Program-made: the position numbers and the translations under genes | Notes under the pieces: generated by a model | The model's database searches: none | What the model was told of the DNA's origin: nothing | What the model saw: only the letters and a program-made list of their open reading frames with translations | NCBI GenBank assembly: GCA_028532985.1 | Contig: JANCIK010000013.1 | Coordinates: 124,001 to 188,000 of the forward strand | Length of the DNA: 64,000 nucleotides | Reading direction: 5' to 3' | DNA from: Stropharia rugosoannulata | Taxonomy: Eukaryota > Basidiomycota > Agaricomycetes > Agaricales > Strophariaceae | Shown: positions 47,229 to 60,689 of the stretch, piece by piece | How the letters are laid out: each line of letters starts with the position of its first letter | Numbering within the stretch: the first letter of the stretch is position 1

Positions 47229-48935
47229 CTAAGATGTCTTGATTGGACAACAGGATCCCTGTAAGTTATGCGGTAAAGAGAGCAGGTAAATAATTGACTG
47301 ACTATGAGATGCACTCGTATCAACAGTGTGCCACCACACCTTAGTAACTCGCTTGAGAAAGATCCTGGAGGAGTCCGCCAACTGCAGTAGCTCGTTGGCT
47401 TCTTTTATCTGCGAGTCGAAAGATTGAAATCGTATCTTCAATCTTTTCCATGGTGCAAGTAATGGCGACGGCTCCAGCTTGCGCGTAACCAGCATGTTTA
47501 GAGTGTTAATATCTGTAACAATCAATCCATCATAGAAGTTGATGTCAAGATACTGCAATTTGGGACATAATATGTCTTCTGCTCTATCTGCATGGACGAA
47601 TCTCAACAGAACTCCGTCCCAATCTGGGTAAATGTCAAAAGCATAGGGAAGTCGCAGGGTGACGAGCTGAGGGCAATGACAAAGGATACTGAGCATCGTA
47701 TTTGCTTGCTTCACACATATAATGGTCAAGTCCTGTATATTGGGAGAGCGCTTGAAGAACTCGACTATTTTTTCTGTGAGCCAATCTCCAATGGGCTGGT
47801 ACAACGTGAGTTCCAGAGCTTGAAGGCGTGGCGCATTGATTGACGTAAACGGCCACATGTCGGAATATCCTCCAAAGACAGATAAGTGTTGTAGACACGG
47901 AAGGTAAATGTCTTTCTCGGGGAAGTTCGTATCTCCAGCGGTAGTGTATGCAGAGAAGGTTAGACTGACGAGGGATACACAGAGGCGAAGGGTGTTGGCA
48001 AAGTGAGCAAGTGATTCATTGCCAGAATCTCCATTGCAGTTAAGCTCTGTAATAGTTGACAGTGGCAAGTACGCTCTATGTTCACAAAAGTGGTTCATTG
48101 TAATATCATGTATCCTCTTCAGACTTGGGGACGCAAGAAAAGCCATGGGGAAAAAGTCCATACCTCCGAATTCGCGTAGCGGCTTCCCAAAATGAATTTC
48201 GTTTAGTTGTGGGACATCGTGTGGAGTAAGTGATTTCAGAAAGGAGAAGATGTGGAGGCTACTCTTAGACGTGGAACAGGTGTAAAAATGGATATCTCCC
48301 CAGCGAGAATGACAAGATAGAAAAAGGTTTATAATGTCATTGTAGCATTCCTGTAATCCACCCTTGAATATTTTGCCCCAGGTCTCCGCCCTAGAGTCTT
48401 CAAAGGACATACGCAAAGGAAGATTTCCCGAGCGATGATGGATTAATTCTTCTAACCAAGATTTCTGACCGCGCAGAATTGATTTATGAGTGTCGAAGTC
48501 TCTGATTGATATATCGCCGTCAGATTTATCGTAGAAATAATTAATCTCCACATGAAATACTGCCCAAAGTGCCGAAGTAGACAGTGCAATTTTCCTGAGG
48601 CCACTGGAAATATGAGAAAGAGTACAAGGTACATCGTTTCTGAAATAGCCTGGATCCGGATCGATACATTCCAAAAGGATCTCCTGGATAACATCGGCTG
48701 GTACACGTCGTATTGGAGAAACAACTTTCTTGAGTGACGCTAGGGTGTCCAAAATTGATTTTTTCGTAATGACTCCTGCACCCTCTGGGCTGTCCATCTC
48801 TTTTGTGGGACTAAACAACTGGCTTTCAAGGTCGCGTATCAATGTACGAGCTAAGGCCAGTTCTCCATCATCGGGTGCCCTGTTCGTAGTGAGAAGGTCG
48901 GCGGGGAGATCAGAGTCGAGTATGATGGAAGGCAT
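46924..48935. repeat. Tandem segmental duplication, unit 1
   Basis: This unit comprises the F-box gene copy B and about 300 bases of its 3' flank. The flank (46924-47300) aligns closely with 49753-50070. Shared strings include GAACGCACGGGAACGC, GGCCGGCAAGG and GTAAGTTATGCGGTA. Confidence 0.75.
47229..48935 (-). CDS. F-box/leucine-rich protein, copy B
   Basis: A single exon of 568 aa from the conserved start 'MPSIILDSDLPADLLTTNRAP'. The F-box is 'PIRRVPADVIQEILLECID', then 'TLSHISSGLRKIALSTSALW'. Leucine-rich segments follow ('LPCLQHLSVFGGY', 'APRLQALELTLYQP', 'CPQLVTLRLP'). The last about 40 residues ('WWHTVDTSASHSQS...') extend past the end of copy C, so the original stop was probably lost after the duplication. 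The open frame continues upstream to 49121, but the paralogues place the start at 48935. Likely an SCF ubiquitin-ligase substrate receptor; target unknown. Confidence 0.83.
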   Translation of the reverse strand: MPSIILDSDLPADLLTTNRAPDDGELALARTLIRDLESQLFSPTKEMDSPEGAGVITKKSILDTLASLKKVVSPIRRVPADVIQEILLECIDPDPGYFRNDVPCTLSHISSGLRKIALSTSALWAVFHVEINYFYDKSDGDISIRDFDTHKSILRGQKSWLEELIHHRSGNLPLRMSFEDSRAETWGKIFKGGLQECYNDIINLFLSCHSRWGDIHFYTCSTSKSSLHIFSFLKSLTPHDVPQLNEIHFGKPLREFGGMDFFPMAFLASPSLKRIHDITMNHFCEHRAYLPLSTITELNCNGDSGNESLAHFANTLRLCVSLVSLTFSAYTTAGDTNFPEKDIYLPCLQHLSVFGGYSDMWPFTSINAPRLQALELTLYQPIGDWLTEKIVEFFKRSPNIQDLTIICVKQANTMLSILCHCPQLVTLRLPYAFDIYPDWDGVLLRFVHADRAEDILCPKLQYLDINFYDGLIVTDINTLNMLVTRKLEPSPLLAPWKRLKIRFQSFDSQIKEANELLQLADSSRIFLKRVTKVWWHTVDTSASHSQSIIYLLSLPHNLQGSCCPIKTS

Positions 48936-49752
48936 TGTTCTGCGATGCTGTGTGATGATATCGCAGATGAACGTGGCGGTCACTGAGTAGGAAGCAAATG
49001 CAGGCCTCGAATGGCTAAGAACCGGGTGGCCGATCTGGGTCACTTGATCCAAAGCGTGGGAAGCGGCATGCGATGGCAGCCGATCAGAAAGATCGAGCGC
49101 GCATCCGCAGAAGAAACCCAACGCGTCTGTCCGAGGGGGTTATTCTACATTGAAACCCTGTTTCTCGTTGAAACCCTTCAGTTTGCCTTTCTGAGAGGCA
49201 AAGCCTAAAGGTACTGAAATTGTGTCGCGCTTATGGTGATGAGGAAAGACAACTTGGCACTCGGAAGCGGGATGGATAGTAGATACGAAGGAGAGCAATC
49301 AAGCACTGATGATAACGGGGGTGAAGCGGGGACTTCACAGCACTTCATAGCAACTGTAATTTGCTGTGAAGTGTGGCAGAGTTCGAAATATCACAGTGCA
49401 GTCACTGCACTATGGCGGCAACACTTGGAATGGGTAGTCAGGCGGCGAGTGATTAAGCTTGTCCGGAATTCGACAGAAACTTTGTCATTCTTTGTTCACG
49501 ATTTTAGTTTCAAGCTGAAAAGCGCAAAGAATTCCACATATTATAATCCCAAAATCTAAACATAAATGGGACAATCTCATATGTGATAGGCCAGTGGCCA
49601 TGGGAGACTGCATATTAAACCACAACATTTATGGATCCTACACTTAGGTCCAGAAAAGGACGGGCATTCAAGCTCAAGCTTCAAGCTTCAAGATGCGACA
49701 TGGGTCATATTGTAGGTCTGGCCGCTGTAGGCTTCCCACAGCTTCCCACTTC
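48936..49752. other. Intergenic region between duplicated F-box units
   Basis: No supported gene; short ORFs only. A palindrome-like AAGCTTCAAGCTT string sits near 49675-49690, just before the second duplication unit begins. Confidence 0.5.
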
Positions 49753-51658
49753 TTACCACTCACATTCGGTACGCTTGGCGCCAAGGATATATTAGGCGCC
49801 CATAGGCACACAAGTCTCACATACACCACACGAGAAACGCACGGGAACGCACGACTCCCCACTCAGCTCTATCAGAGGCCATATTACGTGTTATTCGTTG
49901 CCAAATTACATACTTTAGCTATCTAGACCCAGCACCCTCCAGCACTATGCCCAGTGGCCGGCAAGGAAATTCTTTCAACTGCGAGCGATTGGCGAGCCAG
50001 ATATCTTGATTGAACAATAAGGTCGTTGTAAGTTATGCGGTAGTGAGAACGAGTAAATAATTGACTGACCATGGAGCGTACTCAATAATGATTCGGGAGG
50101 AGTTTGCCAATTGCAGTAACTCCTTGGGTGCTGTGCTCTGCGAGTAGTGATGTCGAAACCGTATCTTCAATCTTTTCCATGGTGCAAATAATAGCGACGG
50201 CTCCAGCTTGCGCGTAGCCAGCATATTTAGAGTGTTAAAGTCTGTAACAATCAATTCATGGTCGAAGTCAATGTCAAGGTACTGCAATTTGGGGCATAAT
50301 ATGTCTTCTGCTCCATCCGCATGGACGAACCTCAACAGGACTCCGTCCCAATCCGCATAATGGGTAATAGTGGGGGGAAGTTGCAGGGTAACGAGCTGAG
50401 AACAATGACAAAGGATACTGAGCATCGTATTTGCTCGCATCTCGCCAATAATGTTTAAATCCTGTATATTGGGGCAGCGCTTGAAGAACTCCACTATTTT
50501 TTCCGTATGCCAATCTCCGATGGGCCGGTACAACGCAAGTCTCAGAGCTTGAAGGCGTGGCGCATTGATTGACGTAAAACGCCACATTTTGGTATATTTC
50601 TCATAGACAAATAAGTGCTGTAGACAAGGAAGGTAAATGTCGTCCTCGGGCAAGTCTAACGTATCTCCATAGACAGTGAATATGCTGAATTCTAATCTGA
50701 CGAGGGATATACAAAGGCGAAGGGTGCTGGCAAAGTCCATAAAAAGTGATGGACTAATAACCCGGGATCCCTTGAATGAGGTGAGCTCTGTGATCGTTGA
50801 CAGTGGTATGTATGATCTATGCTTATGGAAGTTGTCGAGCGTAATATTTTGTATCTTCTTTAAATTTGGGCAAGCAAGAATGGCCATAGGGAAAAAGTCC
50901 AGCTCTGGGAGCTCGTTCATGGCAAGATTCATCCCAAAGTGAATACTTTGTAGTTGTGGGACAACCTGTGAAGTAAGCGATTTCAGAAAGGAGAGGACGT
51001 GAGGGGTATTTTTGGAGGAGCATCCAAAACGGATATCTCTCCAGCGAGAATGACAAGAGAGCACAAGATTTATGATTTCATTAAAGCTTTCTTGTGTCAC
51101 TTCCAAAACTTTATGTCCATGCGGTAACCGATCGAGACTGGTGTCGTCGAGGACTAAACACAGAGAAAGATTTCCCGAGCGATGGTGAATCACTTCTTCT
51201 AACCAAGATATTTGTCCCCGCAGAGTTCTTGACTCTTCAATACTCGTCATGAAAACTTTATAGACAATCTGCACGTTCAAGGTTGTCCAAAGTGCCGGAG
51301 TAGATAGTGCGATTTTCCTAAGACCACTTGAAATATGGGAAAGAGTACGAGGTAGATTATTTCTGAATTTGTAGGGATTCGGATCGATGCATGCCAAGAA
51401 GATTTCCTGTATGACATCGGTCGGGACACGCCGTATTGGGGAAATAATATTATTGAGTGAGGCTAGATTGTCCAAAATTGATTGTTTCGCGTTCGATCCT
51501 GCTCCCTCTGGGTCATGCTTCCCTACGGCAGGACTGTACAACTGGTTTTCAAGGTGGCGTATCAGTGTACGAGCTAGCGCTAGTTCTCCATCATTGGGTG
51601 CCCTGTTCGTAGTGAGAAGGTCGTCGGGGAGATCAGAGTCAAGGATGATGGAAGACAT
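49753..51658. repeat. Tandem segmental duplication, unit 2
   Basis: The second unit, containing F-box copy C and its 3' flank, is in the same orientation as unit 1. Confidence 0.75.
50033..51658 (-). CDS. F-box/leucine-rich protein, copy C
   Basis: A single exon of 541 aa starting 'MSSIILDSDLPDDLLTTNRAP'. The F-box is 'PIRRVPTDVIQEIFLACID'. 'TLSHISSGLRKIALSTPALW' and the same chain of leucine-rich segments as copy B follow ('LPCLQHLFVYEKY', 'APRLQALRLALYRP', 'CPNIQDLNI'). The protein ends 'APWSVNYLLVLTTA'. The intact frame suggests it is still expressed. Substrate divergence from copy B would lie in the leucine-rich half. Confidence 0.85.
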   Translation of the reverse strand: MSSIILDSDLPDDLLTTNRAPNDGELALARTLIRHLENQLYSPAVGKHDPEGAGSNAKQSILDNLASLNNIISPIRRVPTDVIQEIFLACIDPNPYKFRNNLPRTLSHISSGLRKIALSTPALWTTLNVQIVYKVFMTSIEESRTLRGQISWLEEVIHHRSGNLSLCLVLDDTSLDRLPHGHKVLEVTQESFNEIINLVLSCHSRWRDIRFGCSSKNTPHVLSFLKSLTSQVVPQLQSIHFGMNLAMNELPELDFFPMAILACPNLKKIQNITLDNFHKHRSYIPLSTITELTSFKGSRVISPSLFMDFASTLRLCISLVRLEFSIFTVYGDTLDLPEDDIYLPCLQHLFVYEKYTKMWRFTSINAPRLQALRLALYRPIGDWHTEKIVEFFKRCPNIQDLNIIGEMRANTMLSILCHCSQLVTLQLPPTITHYADWDGVLLRFVHADGAEDILCPKLQYLDIDFDHELIVTDFNTLNMLATRKLEPSLLFAPWKRLKIRFRHHYSQSTAPKELLQLANSSRIIIEYAPWSVNYLLVLTTA

Positions 51659-52344
51659 TACGCAGAAGGTGACTCTGGCGGAAAGAGGGGGGTAACTTGC
51701 TAGATGTTGTAGTCAAGTTGTGGTAGATATGATTTAAAGATGGTTCGAGATGAACGTTTGAACACGTGCAACTTATAATCCCAGAGCGCGTGACATTTTG
51801 CGGCCCGATCCTTCGAGCGCTCCAACATCTGACTGCCTAAAGAGCGAAGGAGAGATAGCCTCAGAACTTGGGAAGAAGAGGAGACATTAACGAGTTTTGA
51901 TGGGTTGCTGGGTGCTGGCGGGGCGGATTGCCGAGGCGTGGGAAGCGGCATGCGGGAGTAGCTGATTGGAAATATCAAGCGCGCATCCTTGCGTATCTGC
52001 AGAGCTGAGAGGAAACTAAATAAGTCTGGAGACTAGAAAGCGAAGGCACGTAAACTGACGCCGGCGTCTGAGCGCATGGTGACTTGAATGGACGCACTCA
52101 AAAGCCGCTTCCCCGCCTGGCCGCACTTCTCACTGAAAGAAAGGAGGATAACAAGTTCACCTTCCTCAGGTTATCGGCAAACAATGACTTCTCTTTTGTT
52201 CCTTCCTTATTGACAGGCCCGTTTCTTTCTGTGATCATCATTATATTAGAATATGAAAGTATGTGCCCCGGTAAGTGATGTATCCTAGTCGCTCGTACTG
52301 AAACGCATTACCATCATCTCGTGGAGTGTGGGCCGGGGGATGCA
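51659..52344. other. Intergenic region
   Basis: 5' flank of F-box copy C and 3' flank of copy D. No gene recognised. Confidence 0.5.
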
Positions 52345-53908
52345 TTATCGTCGCTCCTTAACTCCTTCGATAATAATCCTGTTAGAATCACTCAATTCCA
52401 ATAATCGGTCAGCTGCTTGTTTCTCTTTATTGCTGTATCTGAAAGTTATCTTCAACCTTTTCCATGCCGCAAGTGAAGGTGATGGCTCGAGCTTGCGCGT
52501 AATTAGCTTCTTCAGAGTGTCGAACTTTCCAGTATACCATCCACCGGAACGGCCAATATCAACGTCAAGATACTGCAGGTTGGGGCACACTATATTACAG
52601 CTGAATGTGTTCCCGCCAACGAAGTCCAAGAGTACGCCCTCCCAATTTGAGTACTGGCTTCGAGTATATGAACACTCCAAAGTGACAAGCTGAGGGCAGG
52701 ATTGGAGGATTTCCTGCAGATAGTATGCATCCATCTCGGCATCAAATTGCAATCGTAAAGTTTGCACGTTCGGAGAGCGCTCAAGAAAAGTAGCTATCTC
52801 GTCTGAGAAGCCGGGAGGGTTGTTGGAATAATCTCCGTAGTGTATGCCATCTAGCTCAAGTAGCAGCGATTGTAGCCGCGGGGCGTTGATCGCCATGAAT
52901 ATACACAGTGTCGCTTCATCTTCGATGACGGATAGGTCCTGTAAATATGGAAGCTCTATTGCAGGTTTAATCCATTCCGTTTCATCTCCCGCGGCAAATG
53001 TAAGACTGACAAGAGATACACATTGCCGAAGAACGTTGGCAAAGTCAATAAAAAGTGATGGACGCCATTCCCCCGATGAGCATACAAGATGTGTGATAGT
53101 TGCCAGTGGTAGGTACGATCGATGATCGATGATCAATGATGTTGTCAAATGTAACATTGAGTACCTTTTTCAAGCTCGGGGACGCAAGAACAGGGATATA
53201 TTTTGGCATTCTCGTCGCGTTACTGGTTACAGAGAAGTCTATTTTGTTTAGCATCGGGAAGTCGTTTGGACTAAGAGATGTCAATAATGGGATAATCGGT
53301 GTGCAGGTGTTGAGTGACGCCAAAGTCGCCTCCCTCCAGCGCAAATGACAAGAACATAGAAGATTCAGAATTTCATTATAGTCCCCATTTATCGGCCTTT
53401 CCTTGTATGATTCAGTCCAGTCGTAAAGGCTGATATCGAGCGGCAAATTGCCTGACCGGTGGATTAATTCTTCTAACCAGTATTTCTTTCCCCGCACACA
53501 CACTTCCGAATCGTTGTGCTCAATGTGCACTTTAATCACCGTCCAGAGTGCGGGGGTAGATAGTGCAATTTTCCTGAGACCACTGGAAATGCGGGAAAAA
53601 TCAACGCATCTGGGGTTCAATGAGTGATCCTCGTCAATGCATGCCAAGAAGACCTCGTTTATAACGTCCGTTGGGACACGACGTATTGGGGCAACAACCC
53701 TTCTCAGCGCTGCAAGACTCTCTGATATCGATGTCTCTGTATGGCCCACTCCCGAATCTGAGTTGGCTGCTCCTGCGACAAGGCTGTTCAGCTGGGATTC
53801 GAGGGTGCATATCAATGTACGGGCTAATGCTAGTTCTCCGTCGTTAGGTGCCCTGTTTGTGGTAAAAAGGTCGGCCAGGAGATCAGAGGCAAAGATGATA
53901 GAAGTCAT
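52345..53908 (-). pseudogene. F-box/leucine-rich protein, copy D (frameshifted)
   Basis: It starts 'MTSIIFASDLLADLFTTNRAP' at 53908. The F-box is 'PIRRVPTDVINEVFLACID', then 'RISSGLRKIALSTPALW'. The frame runs to 'NIIDHRS' and then shifts. The second frame (53157-52345) resumes at 'IIDHRSYLPLATITHLV' and continues through the leucine-rich part to the end ('SDSNRIIIEGVKERR'). The cause is a tandem 7-mer, CGATGAT twice at 53121-53134, which adds 7 bases. Without one unit the frame would be open throughout. The product is therefore truncated at about 290 residues, unless the duplication is an assembly error or is bypassed. Confidence 0.8.
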
Positions 53909-54275
53909 TGTTCTGCGATGATAATTGGAAAAGAAAGCAGAAGGCGATATTTTGATAGTAGAGCAGATGAATGTTTTGGTAGGACACGTTGAACGTGTAC
54001 TGCGGCTAGCCGGATCGCTCGGTCCGGAGAGCATTGCCCACGCGTTCTTAATATAACGCTGTCGCCTAGTACTTACATGTTTAAATCCAGGATTATATAG
54101 ACGCACACATGGGTACACAGTATTTGCGCTGGTCCAAGCTGAACTGTTTTGTAGAATAGTATCCGTTTGATTTATATAGAGTACACCCCGACTTAAAAAC
54201 ATGAAACTGACTACTACAGACATAAGAGGCGTGAATGAAACTGGTCGTTCTATGAAATAATTTATATCAGTGAAT
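53909..54275. other. Intergenic region between F-box copy D and the peroxidase
   Basis: No gene. It includes the 5' flank of copy D and the 3' flank of the peroxidase gene. Confidence 0.5.
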
Positions 54276-55725
<1,450 letters not shown>

Positions 55726-55792
55726 AATTGCAGATGAGTGGAAGTAAAGACACTGGGGACTTTGCCTACTGGTTCATCCCCCAACACCCAGC

Positions 55793-55799
55793 TTATATA
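55793..55799 (-). promoter_or_regulatory. TATA box of the peroxidase gene
   Basis: TATATAA on the minus strand lies about 70 bases before the ATG at 55725, a standard spacing for inducible basidiomycete peroxidase genes. Confidence 0.65.
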
Positions 55800-56149
55800 C
55801 CTTGCGATCTCCTCAAACACCGCCCACATAAACCGCTCGGCACATGTACAACTCAATTACCATCATTGCGATGCGTGATGTTGCTGTAGCGCGTGGAAAT
55901 AGCCTCCCATTCGCCTGCTGGTGTGGGATAATTGGAATAAGGGACCGGAGGCCCTTAGCGAGGACTTTCCAGTCTTCTTGTTCCTCGATGCTTATGCCCA
56001 CAGGTTTGGGGATAACTCCTTTGGATTGGGGTCGGGCTGGTATGCTGGTATTACGACGGTATCGCCATGAAGCAATGTATATCAGGGGGAGCGGTACCGC
56101 CGTGAGAGATGAACTGCAAAAAGCCGCGATGTGACTGGCTCAAGGGCCA

Positions 56150-59100
56150 GATGATCGATCAAGCTCAAGACCAGCAGTTCACGTCATGTCTGCATGACAG
56201 ACACGCGACTTAACCCCGGACTCCGAGGCATTGTCTCTCTCCTCCTTGCGCAAACGTCCATGTTGGCGCGTCAGCTAATCCCACTCACATGTTATACAGA
56301 CTTTTCAGTGCGCGCTCGCCCTACGCCAGAAACATACGACCACAGTCCATGCCCACGCGCTGCCCATGGACAGGACCGCGGTGTCACCGTGCACGCGTCT
56401 GCGGCGGACTCTCCTAAAATCAGTTCGTCAGTTCTGGCACACAGTGTCATATGCGCGACGGGCGGGCCAGAGGCGCAGTGAGCTCTGTGCCGCTCCGTGG
56501 CAGGGCGCACACTACGGTCAGTCGGAATAGCAAGGTACGGATTCTATACACTAGACCGTGCATAACTTACCAATAATCCTGTATCAGTGAAAGTGCTCGC
56601 GTCTCCGCTGACGCTTGCAGGCATATCGTAAGCGCTCAAAAGTACTTGAAGGCGAGAGGGTGCCGCACCTGCTGCAACAGCCTTGGTCATACCACGCACG
56701 CGCCGAACGGCGGACACCCTGAGGCATGGACAAATCAGTGGCCCTTCATGCCCACGGGTCCAGTGTCGTATGCGCGACAGGTGCGCGTTGCACTCTGCCT
56801 GGTGAGTGCGGCGCCAACCTTGTCATTCATGCTCTGAGCAGCGGCGACGGCGTGCGCGGTTGTCGTACTGTCCCGCGCGCCCGCTGTGCCCCATACGTTC
56901 CGGGACAGGAAAACAAGCGCGTCCAGGCAGCGCGTGCTTGCGTCGTGCGAGTACATGCAGTCCCAGATCCTGGCTCTGGAATAACAGCACCTCAGTTTGT
57001 TTGTCAGTCAATCCTAACCCAAGTTCACTTACTTGTGGCCTTCGCTCTCCCACCTCCCGGATGTTAGGGCAGGGTATGGGTCCGGTCAGGTAAGCGCACT
57101 CACTTGATATAAGCAGTTTCTCATCATGCATTGATCATGCACGCGCAGAGCGCGCCCGCCCTACGCCAGAAAGATGCAAGCAGTGCAGGGCGACTGCGTC
57201 CCTGTCATCGTTGCTTGTACCTGCGATGTCAATGGGAGGGACAGCGTGCGCAGCGCATGAGTGGCGGAAGGAGCTGGCGCCGGTGGTACTCCTGATGCCC
57301 GACGACAGCCCATGCCCACGCGCTGACCATGGACAGGACTGCAGTGTCACTGCGCACGCGCCGGGGGCGGACACTCTGCCCTCTGGTGCAATCACTAAGC
57401 CCTCACACGGCGTCATATGCGCGCGGGGCAGGCCAGAAGCGCGATGCCGCTCATCCCAACAGCAAAGATCGCTTTGAGCCAGAGCGCACTAGGCTGCTTT
57501 TATAGACATAGATACGTACCACTCATGTCCTTACATCTGCAGTGACACTTGCAGGCGTACCGTGGAAGGGTTAGCAAGCACGAGGTAAAGCGGTGTTGGA
57601 CACTTCGCGGCGTGCCTGCTGCAACAACTGTGGTCTTACCACACACGCGCCGAGTAGCACAAACTCTGGGGTCTGGGGAAAGCAGTGGACCCTTCTTGCG
57701 CACGGGGTCATTGGCGCTCGAGGCGTGACAAGTGCGCCTTGCGCCCTGCCAGGTGAGTGGTGCCATCTCACTAACATGACCGTTCCAGGAGGAACTCTGT
57801 CGTTGTGGATTGCGATGCAGAACCCTACAATTGTTTCTATACAAACTACAAGGTCAGTAAAGTTGCTATAGATAACATAACAAGACTTACTTTATAGGAC
57901 GCCCACTCGTTGTGCATCTGGCATCAATGTACGTCAGGTAGGTATGTTTGTTGGCGAGGGAAAGCACTTACACGTCTTACACTACACCCAGACAGTGGCG
58001 CTCGTCGTTGCCCACGTTCAAGGGCGCATCTTCGCACGCGTGTTGCAGCACCCTTCACCATGGCGGAGCACGGCGACCAGGGACTGTAAAACAAGTTGAG
58101 TGATGTGAGCCACGAAATAGTAAAACAAGGCGCACCTTGTCATTCATGCTCCAAGCAGCAACGGCGTGCGCGGTCGTCGTGCTCTCTGCCATGCCAGATA
58201 GCGTTCTCGCTATACCCCATGCCTTCTGAACTAGGAAAACGAGCGTTTAGGCAGCGCGTGCCTGCAACCATAGTTGATTCAACATCACATAACCCGCGTC
58301 GTGCTGATACATGCGGTCCCATTTCCTGGCTCGCGAGTAATAACACCTCTGCTAAAGAGGAATCCATAGGTCAGTTCGTTTGTCAGTCAATCTTAGCTCA
58401 TACTCACTTACTAGAGGCATTCGCTTTCGCAGCTGCTGGCCCGTAACACCGGAGCCGTGTGCAGCACACAATGCGCGCCTGCCCCAAATCGATTCTGGGG
58501 CTGGCATTGCGCGTGTTTTGGAGCGGTGCTAGAAAAGCTGTAGCCTCAAGGTCAGTTTATTTCCTGGTTATCAGAGACCAGGCTCACTTACCTTTGTGCG
58601 CGCCCAGTTGTCGCGGCCCCCAACGCCAGCGTCTTGGTCGCCACTGAACATCCTTCCCCGGAGTTGTATATCTGAGGCACCACACGGCTCCTACACATCA
58701 TGATCCCTAGTACTACCATCGTACGTGTGTTGTAGGTTGAATGTATATTACTGCAGAGGCGAAGCAACTCTGCGATGCAAAACTCAAGGTAAGTCAGTTC
58801 ATTTCATTGATATTAAACACCAGCCTGACTTACCTTCGCCAGTGATCTCTCTCTGCTCTCCGTGTCAGCATGCCGGTGGGCCAGCTCGTTGTTGGACATC
58901 CAGTCCATTGCACCAGGACCGCAGGAGTTGTACAGCAAACTTGGAATTACTGGTCCCGGGCTCTGGCATCGTACGTGTGCTGCAGAGCCGTTACTTTGAA
59001 GCACTGACGTGACTGGAAAGAGTATGGGTGAGTGAGTTAATATATTCAATGTATTTGAGAACAGGGTTACTTACATTCAGTTCACGTCTTCCCCCCGGGA

Positions 59101-59480
59101 ACATGCACAAGTCAATCCTGCTGCAAGTTGATGAGCTGGCACGGCGCAGACCCCGACGCGTAGTCCACCCATGCTACTTGTCCTTGTCGTTGTACATGGC
59201 GTTCCCGTGCTGTTGGCAGAAAAGCTGCATGCCTCACTGTGCCCACATTGTGATATACCAGACAGGTCAGCCCAGGCCGCCTACAGAAAACGAACCCGAC
59301 TCACCAATCCGTGTTGTCAGCATCAAATGTATGACCCAGAACAGGTCGGAGTCGATTCCCTGGTAGCAGAACCATCCATTTGCCAGTCATAAGGAACACG
59401 TCAGTCCAGGTAGGAGCGCTGTACTCACCCAGGTCGGTTCAGGATGAACCCGAACCAGTGCGGGAGCGCCGTGTCCCTTG
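56150..59480. repeat. Mosaic of repeated modules with splice-like borders
   Basis: Several diverged blocks recur in the same orientation: 56350-56470 with 57313-57440; 56668-56805 with 57615-57755; 56818-56945 with 58135-58270; and 56960-57050 with 58325-58440. A further series at about 58549, 58790 and 59025 repeats a border of the form AAGGTAAGTCAG...CTGACTTACCTT. On the minus strand these borders look like 5' splice sites, and some neighbouring exon-length stretches are open (for example 58813-59049 and 58140-58367). Related blocks do not keep the same reading frame, so I do not call a protein. It could be a decayed gene of duplicated exons, a spliced non-coding RNA or a transposon-derived mosaic. 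Confidence 0.55.
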
Positions 59481-60689
59481 AGAGAAGTAGAGGAGAGGAG
59501 AACTGAGGAATAGAGTAGTTAGCTGCACTCCTTATATAGATATTCTGTTCAACTACGTACCCGAATAGACATGTGGCGAGGGAGCGGAACAAAGGAGTGT
59601 GTGCAGGGTCCCGGGTGTAATGCGTCTACTGGTAAGCGAGCACCGGCACCATGGTCCCTCCCCTCCGCCAGTCGATTCGCGATTGGATTCTATTAGTGCA
59701 GAATATTATTCATGAAATCCAGTCCAGCATAATTAAATGGTTTAACTGCTGTAATTTCAAACACAGTCCTCAGCTAACTTCTTGAGCAATGTGCATCCAT
59801 TTTCACAGGAGATCCACATCTGTGTATCCAATCCATCTCGCAGACCGTTCCAGACACACATCCTAGGTTCAAAGAGGCTCACGGCATTCAGATACTGTAG
59901 GTAATTCACAGGGAATTCACGGACGCGTGTAGATTTGGGATGTACGCCTGGATCGTACACTCCAAATCTTTGTGAACCCGAAGCTAGCTTACAAGCGTTC
60001 GCCTGGCGGTCATCAAAATACTAGCCGTACCGTAATGGTCAGCGGTGGACCATGTTAACGCGACGAAAGTGTGTAATTTCTAATTTATTGTCCAGAACCT
60101 TCGGAACGGGGATGCGGGAGGGTGCGCGCACTTTTGTTGTCCGCATCCCAGATCAGAGCTCGCATACTCATGACAATGATATACCGCGCCCTGAAGAGGG
60201 CTCGGGGCTCCTATGAACATATATAAAGATATTATACTGGTCATACGGCAGGCAGAAACTCCCGCCCTGTGTTCTGCTTGCATGTATCTTTCAATCCAGA
60301 GCTAGTCGCTCGGTTGGAAAGCTCCGTGAGCCGCTAGTACATCATATCATCATTATATTAGACCCGTTTGATGGCCGAGAATTCACGCCCGTTTTGTGGA
60401 AGATTGCACGAGAATGCAAAGTGGAGGAAGGGGGCGCATTGGAAGGTTGCGAATCCACAACCTATTTGCATTGGGTTATGTACTCGTAGTAAGACATTAC
60501 TCAATGTATATACACTTATATAGCTCCCCAACATGTAATTGTGTAATTAAGAAGTTGTTTTACGGAGGCGCGTGCTATGTGCTTTCGTGCGTGCTACATT
60601 CAAACGAGAAATACGAGGATGCACGCAAGTGGAACGGTGCGCTCACCTGCGCTCACCCATACAGTGGTATCTCATCAGGAAAATGACTT
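59481..60689. other. Intergenic region
   Basis: One minus ORF at 59757-59960 encodes a protein-like 67-residue piece ('MCVWNGLRDGLDTQMW'), but no start context, partner exon or family supports a gene. The rest shows nothing. Confidence 0.4.
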
